DNA of 64,000 nt from Macropodus opercularis (Eukaryota; Chordata; Actinopteri; Anabantiformes; Osphronemidae). The DNA lies in assembly GCA_030770545.1 (NCBI GenBank), contig CM061091.1:5091501-5155500 (forward strand). The letters are read 5' to 3'. Below the pieces are notes generated by a model. The model had not been told where the DNA came from. It saw nothing but the letters and a program-made list of their open reading frames with translations, and did not search any database. The position numbers were made by a program, and so were the translations under genes. Shown piece after piece: positions 23,340 through 34,279 of this stretch. The stretch's first letter is position 1; the number at the start of each line of letters is the position of its first letter.

Positions 23340-23900
23340 ATCGATCGCTGACCCGGCCTTTACTTCCGGGTCAACAGCACTCGGTGGCCGACCGGTAGCA
23401 GACCCCGGGCAGTAATGAGCTCTGTCCCCCTGTGGTCCGGCGCTCTGCCTTCCTCATTTGAGTGGGCCCATACCTGGAAGATGGGATCTTGCGAAGCAGT
23501 GATTGTTTCCACGATTAGGTGGGAAAAGTAGTGGAACCTTGCTTGTGGATCCCTCACTGGATTCACTCCACGAGCAGAGCCTCGGCTGAAAAACAATAGC
23601 CAGCTGTCGCCCACTGGCTGATGTGCCTTTGATCAGCCAAATGAAGGCTGCTGGCATTTCTTATGGAGTGGAGATTGCTTATCGATCTATATCAAAATAT
23701 TCATGCTAATCCCAGGCAGCAGAGACTATTTTCAAGCCGGGTTAGCAATCAGAGCTGCCGCCCTGTCTGGAGCAATTCGCTGAGCTGGGAAGTCTAATCA
23801 GCTCAGGGTCCTGCAGTCAAATGCACTTTGCCGTTTAAATTTGGACCCCTGACATTGATGGAGGAGTCCAGAGAAAGGTGTTGACAAACCAAATTGTTTG
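23340..23900. promoter_or_regulatory. Conserved-looking noncoding block with a GC-rich hairpin at its left edge
   Basis: Begins with an inverted repeat (TGACCCGG at 23349-23356, CCGGGTCA at 23366-23373). It goes on with unique GC-rich sequence, ATCGATCTATATCAAAATATTCATGC (split across 23681-23706) and ATCAGCTCAGGG. Two minus frames in 23360-23657 are not recognisable proteins. Candidate enhancer or boundary element. Confidence 0.35.
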
Positions 23901-24125
23901 TTCCAGCACTATTTTGCTAGAGATCAAGTCCAGAGTAATGCGCAGTGAATTTGTTCATTACTAGCAGGGGTTGGAGAGGAGAGGGCTGAGGTTTCACCTG
24001 CTCTCCACCGGAGAGGACTAGTGTTTCAGGGTTGTGGGATTGAGGGGCTGGGGGCAGATTGATGGTGGTGGTGAGTGCATGCATGTGTTTGTGGTGGGTG
24101 TATGGAGCTCCAGGGGATTGGTAGC

Positions 24126-24166
24126 TGTGTGTGCGCGCGCGCGCGTGTGTGTGTGCGTGTGTGTGT
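24126..24166. repeat. Mixed (TG)/(CG) microsatellite
   Basis: An uninterrupted alternating purine-pyrimidine run of about 40 bases with a central (CG) core (about 24133-24145) flanked by (TG). Such tracts favour left-handed Z-DNA under negative supercoiling. Confidence 0.92.
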
Positions 24167-24289
24167 TGTTTGGCAGCAGTTGTGGTTGTAACTGTGGTTT
24201 TGGGGTGACTGTATGTGTGTGGTAAGGTCAGACGGGCTGATGATGTCACTGGGGGACCAGTAAACCCACTAAACTGAATATTCTGAAAC

Positions 24290-24322
<33 letters not shown>
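24290..24322. repeat. (AC)n-(AT)n microsatellite
   Basis: A compound repeat of about nine AC units followed by about seven AT units, 125 bases downstream of the (TG)/(CG) tract. Confidence 0.92.
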
Positions 24323-24499
24323 TTATCTTTATTATCTTTCATTATCTGTCTTGTGTCAGCATGTACATATAAAAATAAACCCTAAACATTAAAGTGCATC
24401 GAATAATCCCCTACAGGACGTGTGCATGGCTTCCTTGATCACAGATTATGTTTCCTTACTTCCTCTGGCAGAAACCCCTCCTCTGTCCAGTGACGCAGG

Positions 24500-25330
24500 G
24501 TGCTCTAAATCTGTCCCAATACGTTAATACTGTCATGCAATTATTGTGCAAAGAAATCTGTGAAGAAAAAGCAATGCCAGAATGGAGAGATTATCCTGCT
24601 GGAGGGTTGAAGGGCTAATGTCTTGCCATATGGCCCAGATTGTAATGTGCGGTGTCCTGCTTCAGGGTCAATCATACATCAAGTATTAGTGTCAGGTGGG
24701 GATTAATGCTTAATGTTCCTTCACCTCCGACATAGCGCACTGTACTTTACCTGCGTCTGGTTACTGCCCTGCCATCGCGTGTTTCTCATGTTAGATAACA
24801 GTAGAACGATTGATCCGTTTGGGCAGATAAATATCGAGTCGACGGGTTGCAATGTGTATAAAACTGTATTATTATGGAGACCCTAGCGCGTTATAATAAC
24901 AATAATTGCAATAATAATAATAGCATATTGTTAATGGCAATAGGTATAAAAGCCTTTGTGTATGGCCAGTTCAGCAGCGCATCACCTCTAAAGTCTTGTT
25001 TGTGTTGCTGTTGCTGCAGAAACCACTGATTAGAGAGATTATTGCTATTGTTCTCACAGAGAAGGTGATTTACCCCACACTTATGGCATAATGCAAAGCT
25101 TATTCACGCCGCAGCCAGGGATGTGTCTGTGTGCGTAATCACGATTTATTTTTCAGTTTCCGCTCTGATATTTAGTTTATATGGATTGTTATTATTTATC
25201 CAATATAGCCTGCTGATATGCACGCCAAAAAAGAAGCTGTAATTTGATGCAGAGTAGAGCACATTATGCATAACCGTATATTATTTGATTATTGCTGCTG
25301 TTAAAAGCATCTTAGTTTTTCTCCAAGGCA
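24500..25330. promoter_or_regulatory. Large conserved-looking cluster with a consensus-like TATA box
   Basis: ATGCAATTATTGTGC (24535-24549), a run of ATAATAACAATAATTGCAATAATAATAATAG-type words (24892-24922), GGTATAAAAG (24943-24952), CTGATTAGAGAG, GTAATCACGATTTATT (25135-25150) and CATTATGCATAACC (25262-25275) are strung over 800 bp without a coding frame. Density and variety of motifs match a developmental enhancer cluster, with a possible core promoter at 24943. Confidence 0.4.
24943..24952 (+). promoter_or_regulatory. TATA-box-like element
   Basis: GGTATAAAAG fits the vertebrate TATA consensus closely. An initiator-like TTCAGCA lies about 27 bases downstream (from 24970), the usual distance. 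No protein start with a long frame follows, so a noncoding or enhancer transcript would be the likelier product if the site is used. Confidence 0.3.
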
Positions 25331-26570
25331 TTTCTCTGTCACTTTATAAAGGATGTGTATACAGTATTTCTGTAAGATAGTAATTGCTATGGATCTTGCA
25401 GTTGCCTTAAGTAGCCCAGTGCATCCAGCCAGCCTTTGTCACCTGGTACAGTATTAAGCCAAGTCCTTGCTAAGGTATTAACCTAAATGACTATATAAGT
25501 ATTTAACCTTATAATCCGCCTTTGACTGATTAGAATGGATAGGTTCTTGCTCAACTGACACAAGTGCCTTTCTGTACCAATCCTCTCAAAATTAAGTGGC
25601 AAACTCAAATGTCAAGGGGGCCAAAACATATTGCGTATTGTAACCTTGACAAACGTGGTGATGGAGAGGGTGGGGTAAGGGGAGGGTGTGACATGGCAAG
25701 GTGAGATTTTGAGTTTCTGTGCGTGTGTGTGTGTGTGTGACATTCACATTTTGTCAGACGGCAGGAAGCAAGGTGCAGGTGTCGCCAGGCTTTGGTGCTG
25801 CCTTGTCACCTTGTGAATAAACAGCAGTTGTTCACTGAGGAAGGCGGGACTGATTCATGCGAGATTGGTGGAACATGGCAGATGGATGTACTTTTTCATA
25901 TGTGTAAATAGTCGCAGCTAGCTATTAACATACCTCTGTGCAGATGGCAAACTGTAATAAAGTACAGGCGATAAAACAAGCCTCCACGTCGATGGCTGAC
26001 GCCCAGCCGATGTTTGTTCATTTTTACATACAGTGCAATATGTTCTGTAGCACAAGGGCACAATAACTAGTGGGGATATTTAGGAGTGCTTGTTGTTCCT
26101 GAATAGTAAACAGTTTTAATGCTGCAGTAAAACTGTGGGATCTGGTTTCACTTCATACCACAAGTTGAAAACATAATTTTCTATTCTATCGACACTTTGT
26201 TAAATTTCATATTTAATCCAGCCAATGACTACAGATGTTTTTTTGTGTTTCCTGATGTGAATAACATGCCAGAGGCAGCTAATGTAGGAGCAGGAGTGGT
26301 TACATGTTGGATCACGAATGTACTGTAAGCTGACGTCGGAGTCACTCTGGCCCACAGCTGGTTCCCCTCCAACTAGATGATCTGCTTCTTCCTGACTCCA
26401 GAGACCAGGGGAAGAGGCTGAAAGACCCAGACAGAGAGTGAGCGCGGGGAAGACAGACGGGTAGATGGATAGAAGGGGGTAGAGAAACAGTCCAAGGGGA
26501 GTGTGAGAGGAAAAAAAGTGGGGGTATGTGGCGTCAACATCCAGATGCATCACAGCCTCCCGCTGCAGCA
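25331..26570. other. Noncoding stretch with a (TG)n
   Basis: A (TG)n tract of about 20 bases lies at 25719-25739. Frames at 26200-26619 (minus) are driven by the neighbouring repeat. No gene recognised. Confidence 0.48.
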
Positions 26571-26603
26571 GTGTGTGCATGTGTGTGTGCGTGTGTGTGT
26601 GTG
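26571..26603. repeat. (TG)n microsatellite, interrupted
   Basis: GTGTGTG-CAT-GTGTGTGTGC-GTGTGTGTGTGTG. It generates overlapping Val/Cys-rich and His/Thr-rich chance frames on both strands. Confidence 0.92.
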
Positions 26604-27699
26604 GAGGGCGTGCATGCATTTGTGGAGCCCAAGGACTTGTCGTCTGTCTGCTGCTGGTTGTGGCAGCCAGCTGTCAGGGGAGCTCAGGGAGAGAGAGGAG
26701 GCCAGGTGAAAGGAGGGCCAGCGGCAGACGAGGACTGGAGCCAGCGCTCGCTCACTCCAAATGAATGGTGACAAGAGCGCAAGAGCCATTGATCCACTGG
26801 TCAAAGCACCCCTAAGGCTGCAACCTAATGTGCTGAAAAAAGAAACATCAGCCCCAGTTGGGGCTCTGGGAGTGAGACAGTCGTCATCGGATGAAACACA
26901 CCTTCCATGCAAGAGATCAATTGAAAGGGCTGCTAGATTCATTTAAGACATTTACATCCATTATAGTTGTGCAAAATAAGACAGTTGGTCCTTTAGAATA
27001 TTATACACTTTTTTTTCTGTGCATTACTAAACTTCTTCTTCTTCTTGATTTAACCGGTTTTTATTCAAAGCCTTTTTTATTTTTCTGCTTGTAAACTGAT
27101 GCAGTCAGTAGCAGATAAAGCAACTTTTAGATTCTGACATTGTTTTAAAACAATTAAATATATAACAGCTCTTTTGCCAATAAGCCAACCACTGTGTAAA
27201 AATTACCTCGGAGAAGTGTTATTCATTAAATGTGCAACGTTGATAGTAATTTTCTAGCGAGGTGCTGAGAAGTTTTTTTTTTTTTTTTTTTTTTGTAATC
27301 CTTCACTGATCATGTTCAAAGTGAAACTTACCAGAGCTCGGTGCACATACTTTCATGAGAATTTGAACAATGCCTTAGAGCCCTGGTACACGTGTTAGGA
27401 GTTAAATGCGTACAGACAGCATGTAAGATGCAACAGAGGAAGTAGCCCAAGACGATTTGCAAACAGCAGGCGGGTATAAAACATTACATTACCATAGCAT
27501 TGTTAGGTAAGTGTGATTCTGCTCACTACACATCAGTATGCATAACTACCTGCTGTGGTCCACCTGGCTCGACACTAATTATTTGTGGTGAAAAAAAACA
27601 AACATGAATATAAAATGTTCCCTAAAGTTAGTTCATAGTGAGAAGACATTCAAATTCGTCGTCGTCTTTGTAAATATGGAGTTCTGCCCTGATACGCGT
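26604..27699. other. Noncoding stretch with poly-T tract
   Basis: A 22-base T-run at 27273-27294 could be the reversed poly-A tail of an old retrocopy, but no element body was recognised beside it. Overlapping frames at 26503-26946 are shadows of the microsatellite and a GC-richer patch. Otherwise nothing. Confidence 0.45.
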
Positions 27700-27910
27700 C
27701 TTACGCCGCGTGGTGACACTTGATTGGCTGTTGTAACCTGAGCCAGGCAGCAGAGAAGAGAAGAACCTTCTGTGGGCGAAGCGTCGAGCTGATTGATTGG
27801 TGATCTGGGCTGAGGGAGATGATTGATTGATTGAGGTTGGTTAGGTGACAAACAATGCAGCACCTAGCCCATCAAGGTGCAGCCCTGTCAGTGACAATAA
27901 TCCCTGATTG
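27700..27910. promoter_or_regulatory. Conserved-looking block with TGAT repeats
   Basis: Starts at CGCGTCTTACGCCGCGTGG (27694-27712), continues with an inverted CCAAT word (GATTGGCT, 27723-27730), and holds two short (GATT)n runs at 27791-27799 and 27820-27833. No coding frame. Confidence 0.22.
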
Positions 27911-28289
27911 CCTCTGCCCCTCTCACCCCCTCTTCTCACCCACGCCTCCTTCCCTCGTCTCCATCGCCGTCTTTGCTTCTTTGGGCCTGCACATATAGCC
28001 ACATATGCTCAAAGCCAACAGACACCAGTCATTCACACTACTACTACAACTGTAAGTGTACCTGTGGAGACGTCCCGTTCAGAATTTCACCCTTCAAATG
28101 CTCAAATTTAAATCAGCTCTCTTTGCCGTCCTCAGCTGAACTCTGGTGAATTCAGCAGCTTAACTAAATAGCTTTATTTTCCTTTAACCCTGCATCTGCA
28201 CGTGTTTGTGTAAATCTGTGTATGTGTGTGTATGTCTGTGTTGCACCGACTGTTACTGTGCACAAAATGTTCAGAGCAGAGCAGCCAAC

Positions 28290-28480
28290 GGCCCTGGGCC
28301 TCTCACGCATATTATTCATATTAGTGTTGATTCTCAAAAATTAGTCGCCAGGATATCCCTTTGAGATTGCAGAGATTATCAAGCTCAACTTCAAATACTT
28401 CCCAGAGCCAGTTAGAACACCACACAACATCCATTAGCCGCAGAACTTTGTTTCAGGGCATCAGTCGAGTGGTGTTTTAC
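28290..28480. promoter_or_regulatory. Conserved-looking noncoding block
   Basis: CGCATATTATTCATATTAGTG (28306-28326), AAAAATTAGTCGCC (28336-28349) and GCAGAGATTATCAAGC (28369-28384) in unique sequence. No frame. Candidate enhancer. Confidence 0.3.
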
Positions 28481-30099
28481 ACCAGCCAACGCATCGGTGT
28501 CCTGCTTTTGATGGCTCCCCCACTATGAGCATGGCTAATACTCCATCCAGCTATTATCCACAGATTCATCTGATAATAGGAATTTCTATAAAAACTTCAT
28601 TAGGACCTTCACAACATCCTTTTGTCTCTGTTTTAACCAATTCAAGATTTCAGGGTTGCTTTCTTGAATACTGTTTCCTACGTGTCTGACTGTCTGCCCT
28701 AGAGCTCTTCCCTTCAATGTGGGCCGGTTGGCAGACCTGCGCTGCACATTTGGTCTATGTCCCACACATTTCCTATCTGGTAGGCAGCACAAGCATTTTG
28801 CTTTAATTGCTAGGCGTTCTCCGACTGAGTGCAGCTTATTTGTATGTTTGTTTGCCTCCCCGTCTGAGCTATTGGTAATCTATTCTCCCTTCTTAGTAGG
28901 AGGAAACGCAGGCAGCCAGTGTCTGGATTCATTGAACTGGCAACAGGGTTAGTGCATTATCATGCTGAGTTAGACATAAACATACTTGGCTGACTTTACT
29001 TGATTGCATCTAAAGACCAGATAGCTCAACTTTTCTTAATAGTTCAGAGCAGTGGTGCATTTCCATAAAATAGGAAAATTAGGAGGAAGCAAGTAGGAGA
29101 AGTGGCCTTGTTCATCCTTGTTGAGCTTTGTTTTTGCAGCATTGTTATTGAGAGAGAATGTTTTTTTTTTGTCCTTTAGGGGAAAATACATGCATAATCT
29201 GGGAAGATTTTGTTGATAACCCATTTCTAAATATAACAGATCTATACTGTAAGTCAACAACACTAACTGTAGTTGTGTAACATGTGTTTCCTTGTCCTTA
29301 TGTCCTGAAACCTTCATCTTATAGGAATAGATAAGAAGCACGACGTAACCTTGTTTATTATGAATGATGCCATGCAGAGACTGGGATGAAAGCTGTTTTT
29401 TTTAAGATAAAAGGACCCTGAGAGAAGGACCAACAACCAAAATGAGGAACTGGATTTCAAGGAGCAATAATATAATATTTCTGACATTAACAAAACCAAA
29501 ACATTCAATAAAATAAGGTTCGCCATCTTATCTTTTAAAAATAAATGTTTATGAGTTAATATCGTGTCCTTGAAGTTCTTTAAAAATACACTTAGTGGAA
29601 TAGAAGAGCATATATGAGAGAAATGCAGACGTCTGTTAAAACAGGCCGTTTAGTCTCAGATTTTCTTTTTCAGCGTTGCATTTGCTGATGGAATCTTCAA
29701 ATAGCTTCATAAAACGTTGGTTCTTGAATTATCATGTTCTAATCATTTCATATTACGAAGGTCCCAAAACCAAGTTTATGTGGTGTGTTGTGCTTCTTTG
29801 CAGTGAATAAAGTTTTCAGTGGTTAATATCAAGGTCAAAATTATTGATTAATCAATTAATTATTATCAACATGAACTGTGACTCTCCGCCTTCAATTCCT
29901 TTTGCAAATCACTTAAATGTATTGAGAAAATGAAAGGACAGAACAGCATTGTATCTTACAAATAGTGCATCCAAAAAGATTATGCTCATGACATGTTCTG
30001 CAGAGGCCCAAACAGACTGTAGCAGTGTCCAGATGACAGCTAAAACATACTGCCATTCGATTGATACAGCAGCATAATAAGGTCTTGACATTTTACCAG
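28481..30099. other. Noncoding stretch; AT-rich palindrome at 29844
   Basis: Contains TTGATTAATCAA (29844-29855), which resembles a motif inside a common fish dispersed repeat, but the rest of that repeat was not traceable. T-run at 29161-29170. Frames here (for example 28792-28586 minus) match no known protein. Confidence 0.42.
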
Positions 30100-30470
30100 C
30101 AAAGTGTGAAATATGCTTAGTAAGTGCATAATTATGACATCTGTTACCCTTCACAGTGGTTATTAACACAATATTAACTGAAGGAATAACAGGTTTCTGT
30201 AAAGCATGTGTTAATGGTACAAAAGCATGTTTAATTGAAATATGACTGTGGCGTAATGAAGATTAAATTAAAGCCAGAGATAATCGTCTGACACATAGAT
30301 AATTGAGTTGCAATCCTTGGGCAATGAAGAATAGCTCAGGGAGAAGAAAGAAATAATCGCGGTCATTTTCTAGAGAGGAATAAGCTTATTTCTCTGTGAT
30401 GGGGGTCCTATAAATTCAGCAGTCAGATTAAAGAGTGATTAATCAAAGCAGTAATCCACAATTTGAGTGG
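30100..30470. promoter_or_regulatory. Conserved-looking noncoding block (candidate enhancer)
   Basis: GTAATGAAGATTAAATTAAAG (30253-30273), GATAATCGTCTG (30279-30290), AAATAATCGCGGTCATTTTC (30351-30370), CCTATAAATTCAG (30407-30419) and GTGATTAATCAAAGCAGTAATCC (30435-30457) give repeated homeodomain/K50-type words over 300 bases and no coding frame. Confidence 0.36.
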
Positions 30471-30538
30471 AATCAGAATGACACGTCTGCTTTATGTAAT
30501 TTACTTTGCGCTTCTCTTCCAGGGAGAGCGGCACTGAT

Positions 30539-30556
30539 TGTGGTATAACTACCACA
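30539..30556. promoter_or_regulatory. Palindromic pair of RUNX-type sites
   Basis: TGTGGTA (30539-30545) and TACCACA (30550-30556) are exact reverse complements separated by TAAC. Each contains TGTGGT/ACCACA, the Runt-domain core. Confidence 0.5.
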
Positions 30557-30638
30557 GAGATCTCTCGTCTACGCTTGCACGATGACTTGATGACTGATCC
30601 GATTGCGAGGGGGAAAAGAGGCTGGCAAAATGTTTTCA

Positions 30639-30656
30639 CCCCCCCCCCCCCCCCCC
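30639..30656. repeat. C18 homopolymer run
   Basis: Eighteen consecutive C (G on the minus strand). Prone to slippage and sequencing error and able to form G-quadruplex or i-motif structures. Confidence 0.93.
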
Positions 30657-30659
30657 TTA

Positions 30660-31479
30660 AAATAGCACAGGAGAGCGTTTGTGCTCTCTTTCAAACATAT
30701 GGTCCCACGTTAGAGCCGGGGCTGGTTCAAAAGGGATTAGCGTCTGTGGGTCGAAGCGTCTCCGTGTCAGACGTGGCACCCTGCTGCACTTCCAAGCCTC
30801 TGTCGAGCACCAAGCAGCGCTGAGATGTTCACATATGAGTTCACAGACTCGTGTGCACTGCAGCGAGCTTTAGGCCGTGCTTCTAGATGTGCTGTAATTA
30901 AGGTACTTGTTTTTGCACAGTGCAGACAACTGTCCTGCTGTTTGGAAGGTATGGAGTGTTGTTTTGAAATGTGCAACGTCTGTACCAGCTGGTTGGTAAA
31001 GAATAACTTCTATAATAATAATCATCATGCGTTGCTAAAACTAGTTGGCAACCACTCTTTTGAATTTGCATGATCCAATGTATTTAAAATTCCTTACTAA
31101 CGAACAATCAGGAAGCCACATGGACATAAAAATCTCAAATGTACAAATCAAATCAGTTAGATCACACTCTTTGTTTATTAGCATCTTTCTGTCAGATATT
31201 GTTGATATCAGAGACTGTTTTCAGTCCATAGACATTGTTTTAACATTTCTCCATCTACCCTTCAGAATAATTACTTTAAATCTAATTTTTCTATGTTTGT
31301 TGAGGGATTTGTGCTTGTTCGGGATTGATTGTTGCTCTATATCCAAAGAGCATTGGGGAAGCTTTAAGTAATAGCACTGGCCTCTTCAGAATTAATTCCC
31401 AATCTGCGTCACCGTCTCCCAAACGTCAGGAATTCTGCAAATTGAAAAATATAGATTTCAAAATATACGTTTTAAAGGA
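30660..31479. other. Noncoding stretch, nothing recognised
   Basis: A GC-richer patch (30690-30900) carries overlapping frames on both strands without recognisable homology. The frame at 31045-31371 is AT-driven and Ile/Leu/Phe-rich. Confidence 0.45.
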
Positions 31480-31740
31480 TCTGAGTCCTACAGGTTAGAG
31501 GTCAGTCAAGCTTCATGCACCCAGAGGCCTATTTTAGTGAGGTGAATAATTTAGACTGTGCTCAGATGGGTGGTGTTGCATTACAGCACAGCGAGGACAG
31601 AAAGGAATGAAAAAGGCAAATTACCAAGGGCAAAGGTCCAAACGTAGGAATCATCCCTAATTAGTGGTCACCATGGCGAAGGGCCCAGTGTGCAGAGTGA
31701 AACAAAAACCACCTTAACAACTGACCATCCGCTAAAGATG
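31480..31740. promoter_or_regulatory. Conserved-looking noncoding block
   Basis: GGCCTATTTTAGTGAGGTGAATAATTTAG spans 31526-31554, followed by GGCAAATTACC (31615-31625) and CCCTAATTAGTGGTCACCATGG (31655-31676, TAATTA core). No coding frame. Confidence 0.3.
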
Positions 31741-32029
31741 AGCACATAGACCAAAAGTATGATAATAAACAGATTAAACATTTTAATGTGTTTACTTTTG
31801 AATTTAATCAGATACATGAAATATTTGTTTTACTGCTTCACCGTCATATATCGAGTTACATGTACAGTAGACACTTCAGCTGTGAGTGAAACGTGTTTGG
31901 ACCAGCTGCCTTGTGTGTGGTTCCCATGAATTAATTAGATGTATCGATTTTTAGGCACATCTTCAAGGACTAAAATCATAAACAATCACAGCACCAAGGT
32001 CACAACCTCCATGTCAAAATGGTTAATCC

Positions 32030-32350
32030 CTAAGCTGATGATAACAGCTCAACGAAAAGGAAGAAAGATGTTATCCGTGAATTGACTGTCTGCTATTGAT
32101 GTTGGTGTCATTATCTCCAGATTGGCTCTGAATTAGAACAATGGCCATTTTAAGTACCATTTCCTCTTCCTTCCAGCCTGCTGCATGTGGAACACATTAG
32201 GCAACTTGCCATCAGGTCTGCAATCTTCCTTTCTATTTTGATTCATGCTATTTGGATGAATTCATAATAGTTTGGCATCAGATGATTAACCCTCATATTT
32301 TAATTTCTTAATTTTTGCTAAACAAATTCATTTTTCAGTTGAGTTATTTG
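32030..32350. promoter_or_regulatory. Conserved-looking noncoding block (candidate enhancer)
   Basis: Words such as GTCATTATCTCCAGATTGG (32107-32125), GAACAATGGCCATTTTAAG (32137-32155), TGATTCATGCTATTTGG (32239-32255) and CAGATGATTAACCC (32279-32292) set in unique sequence. No frame. The bases on either side (31741-32029, 32351-32562) show nothing recognisable. Confidence 0.33.
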
Positions 32351-32562
32351 ATGTTTTGTGTCTTCCTATTTACTATGAAGATGCATGATTTTATGCTTTG
32401 GTAAAACAGACACCTTAAACATAAAATTCATCATTACATGACACCAAATGCAGAAACCTTAGGGATCTGTCTGCAGCATTTTGAAGCAGCACCAATTGTT
32501 TGATAAGCAATTCTTTACTGCACAGACTCACTCCACATTTAGTCAGACTTTATCTGGTAGAG

Positions 32563-33095
32563 TTATGTCCGTGGGGCAGATTTCACTAGTGCAGTGAATG
32601 ACCCCAAAAGGTTAAAGGCAAAAAACACCAGACACCTGTTTGTTGGGTTCAGCGCTGTACTGTACATCATTGAAAACATGACAATGGGAGGTTGAATGGG
32701 AATGTGCAGCCCCTCCTCTTTGTGGGTATCTATCCGGGGCCAGTAGTATTTGGGGCAGTAAGAGGAAGAGCTGTGAGTCGGAGGAGCGGCTACGCACTGC
32801 GCTGTAGCCCACTGGGTCGTAGCAGGAGCCAGGAGGACAGAGTGTTGTTCCCTGAGGTCCACTGCCATGAGGCGGGGCATCAGCCAGCGCACCAGCGACC
32901 TGCTTTCCCTCTGCCTTCCCAGCTGCTGGGAAAGATGGAGATACCAGACAATCTGTGTTTGTTCAGCCACTCAACAAATATCCCCTCTCCAGATTGCGCC
33001 TGGCCAAGGAAACGGCACTTGACTTGGATTCTGAAATGATTATTGGTGGCAGTGTCCTTCTGGGGCTGCTTTTTAAATGTGCCAATAAATTTCAC
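32563..33095 (-). other. GC-rich segment with overlapping minus frames, unidentified
   Basis: Minus-strand frames 32970-32563 (135 codons), 32812-32612 and 33095-32880 overlap in a GC-rich, CpG-bearing segment (32740-32960). The translations (for example FVEWLNKHRLSGISIF) are not low-complexity, but no family, start context or splice pair ties them together. A conserved noncoding element or a decayed exon would both look like this. Confidence 0.17.
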
Positions 33096-33988
33096 ATGTC
33101 CAGCTTTGTTTTGCTTTCATTATGGCTCTAATCTCCGTCCCAGGGCCAGGCCGTGTCTGCCATGAGTGAACTCTCTGTTTTCTCTAGAGCCAGTGATTAA
33201 TGACTGGACAGCATCATTACCAATGCGCTGCTCTGCAGTTACATATCTGCCTCTATTGACGCAATGCCACAAACAGAGCAGGACTGCACCCACTGTGTGC
33301 ATGCATCTGCTTCCAAGCATATTTGTGTCCATGGGCATGCACGGCGTGTGAATGTGAGCAGTTATTCATAGTAACAGGTCTATTTTTCTATGTTCACATG
33401 GTCTTTGTCAGCTACATGATTTATGTCGTTTTTAATTTTGCGCCTTGTTTATACCCTCCCTCTCGCTGAAGCAACTTGTGTATTCATATCTCTGAAGTCT
33501 CAAACATAAAGACGGCTAATGGACTCGTGGAATCTGACCCGGCAACAACCCTCCTCTTTTACAACCCTGCTATTGTTCATCTTTTCCCTTTAAAACTCAT
33601 ATGCCCATAGCAGCCAGCTATTAACTTGACATTTACAGTACTTTTATCGACTCAAGTGCATTGATTCATAACACTCATCTCCTGGGATGTAAGTCACCCA
33701 TCCCCCTGATGCTTTAATATTATATTTGTGCGTTTTGTCTTAACTCTGTGCCCCAGGGATGGAGTCATATGCACGGCCCAACAAACCACAGCTCCATAGA
33801 GCTCGCTTATGTGCTGCGCTATACATCCAGCAAGGCTCAATATGAATGTGCCCCCACGTCACTGACTGCCTTAAACAGGACTATTGCCTTAAAGAAGGCG
33901 ATAGTCCTTCAACTGCAACATCTTTGCTCTGTCGTTTTAGACAGTTCTATTGTAATAAACATGCTTTTTATTGATATTTTTAACGAAT
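33096..33988. other. Noncoding stretch with one acceptor-led open frame
   Basis: A good acceptor-like TCTTAACTCTGTGCCCCAG ends at 33758 and is followed by a frame open into the (AT)n tract. The peptide (for example IELAYVLRYTSSKAQYE) is unrecognised and no donor site was found. Unique sequence at 33360-33720 may include a further conserved element. Nothing firm. Confidence 0.35.
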
Positions 33989-33989
33989 G

Positions 33990-34067
<78 letters not shown>
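33989..34067. repeat. Long (AT)n microsatellite
   Basis: About 38 AT units with one TG interruption near 33994-33995. Self-complementary and able to extrude as a cruciform; it creates chance Tyr/Ile-repeat frames on both strands. Confidence 0.95.
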
Positions 34068-34072
<5 letters not shown>

Positions 34073-34279
34073 TGTATGTGTATATCTCCTCATCTGTTTG
34101 ATGGTGGCTAACTTGCTGGTTGACCAGGATCCAGTAACACAAATTAATTACGCCCTAAAGACAGAAGTCATCTTTAATTTGATGAATTATGTTTTCTTTG
34201 CAATGAAACTTCGATTGTTTATTTTGCCCTTTGCCCAAGTGTTGTTTTTTTTCCATACCAGGTTAAGATTTGCCCCGGT

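Larger units (their letters stand above)
30521..30826 (+). other. Candidate exon or chance frame after a good acceptor
   Basis: A pyrimidine-rich CGCTTCTCTTCCAG acceptor-like site ends at 30521. The frame that follows stays open to 30823, through the C18 tract (read as prolines). Its first 40 codons (for example EISRLRLHDDLMTDPIARG) have protein-like, charged composition. No donor site or family was recognised and the segment also holds a palindromic RUNX-type site, so a regulatory explanation competes. Confidence 0.16.

Noticed and set aside
23917..24342. 141-codon minus frame, one of the longest in the window
   Set aside because: Its His/Thr/Ala-repeat translation is produced by the (TG)/(CG) and (AC) microsatellites; no domain or splice context.
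26200..26942. Five overlapping frames of 68-139 codons on both strands
   Set aside because: Shadows of a (TG)n repeat and a GC-richer patch; mutually exclusive and without domain signatures.
27273..27294. T22 run as a reversed poly-A tail of a retrocopy
   Set aside because: No coding-like or SINE/LINE-like body and no target-site duplication could be seen beside it.
29841..29880. Member of a common fish repeat with ATTGATTAATCAATTAAT-type ends
   Set aside because: Only the short palindromic word matches; no further similarity could be followed into the flanks.
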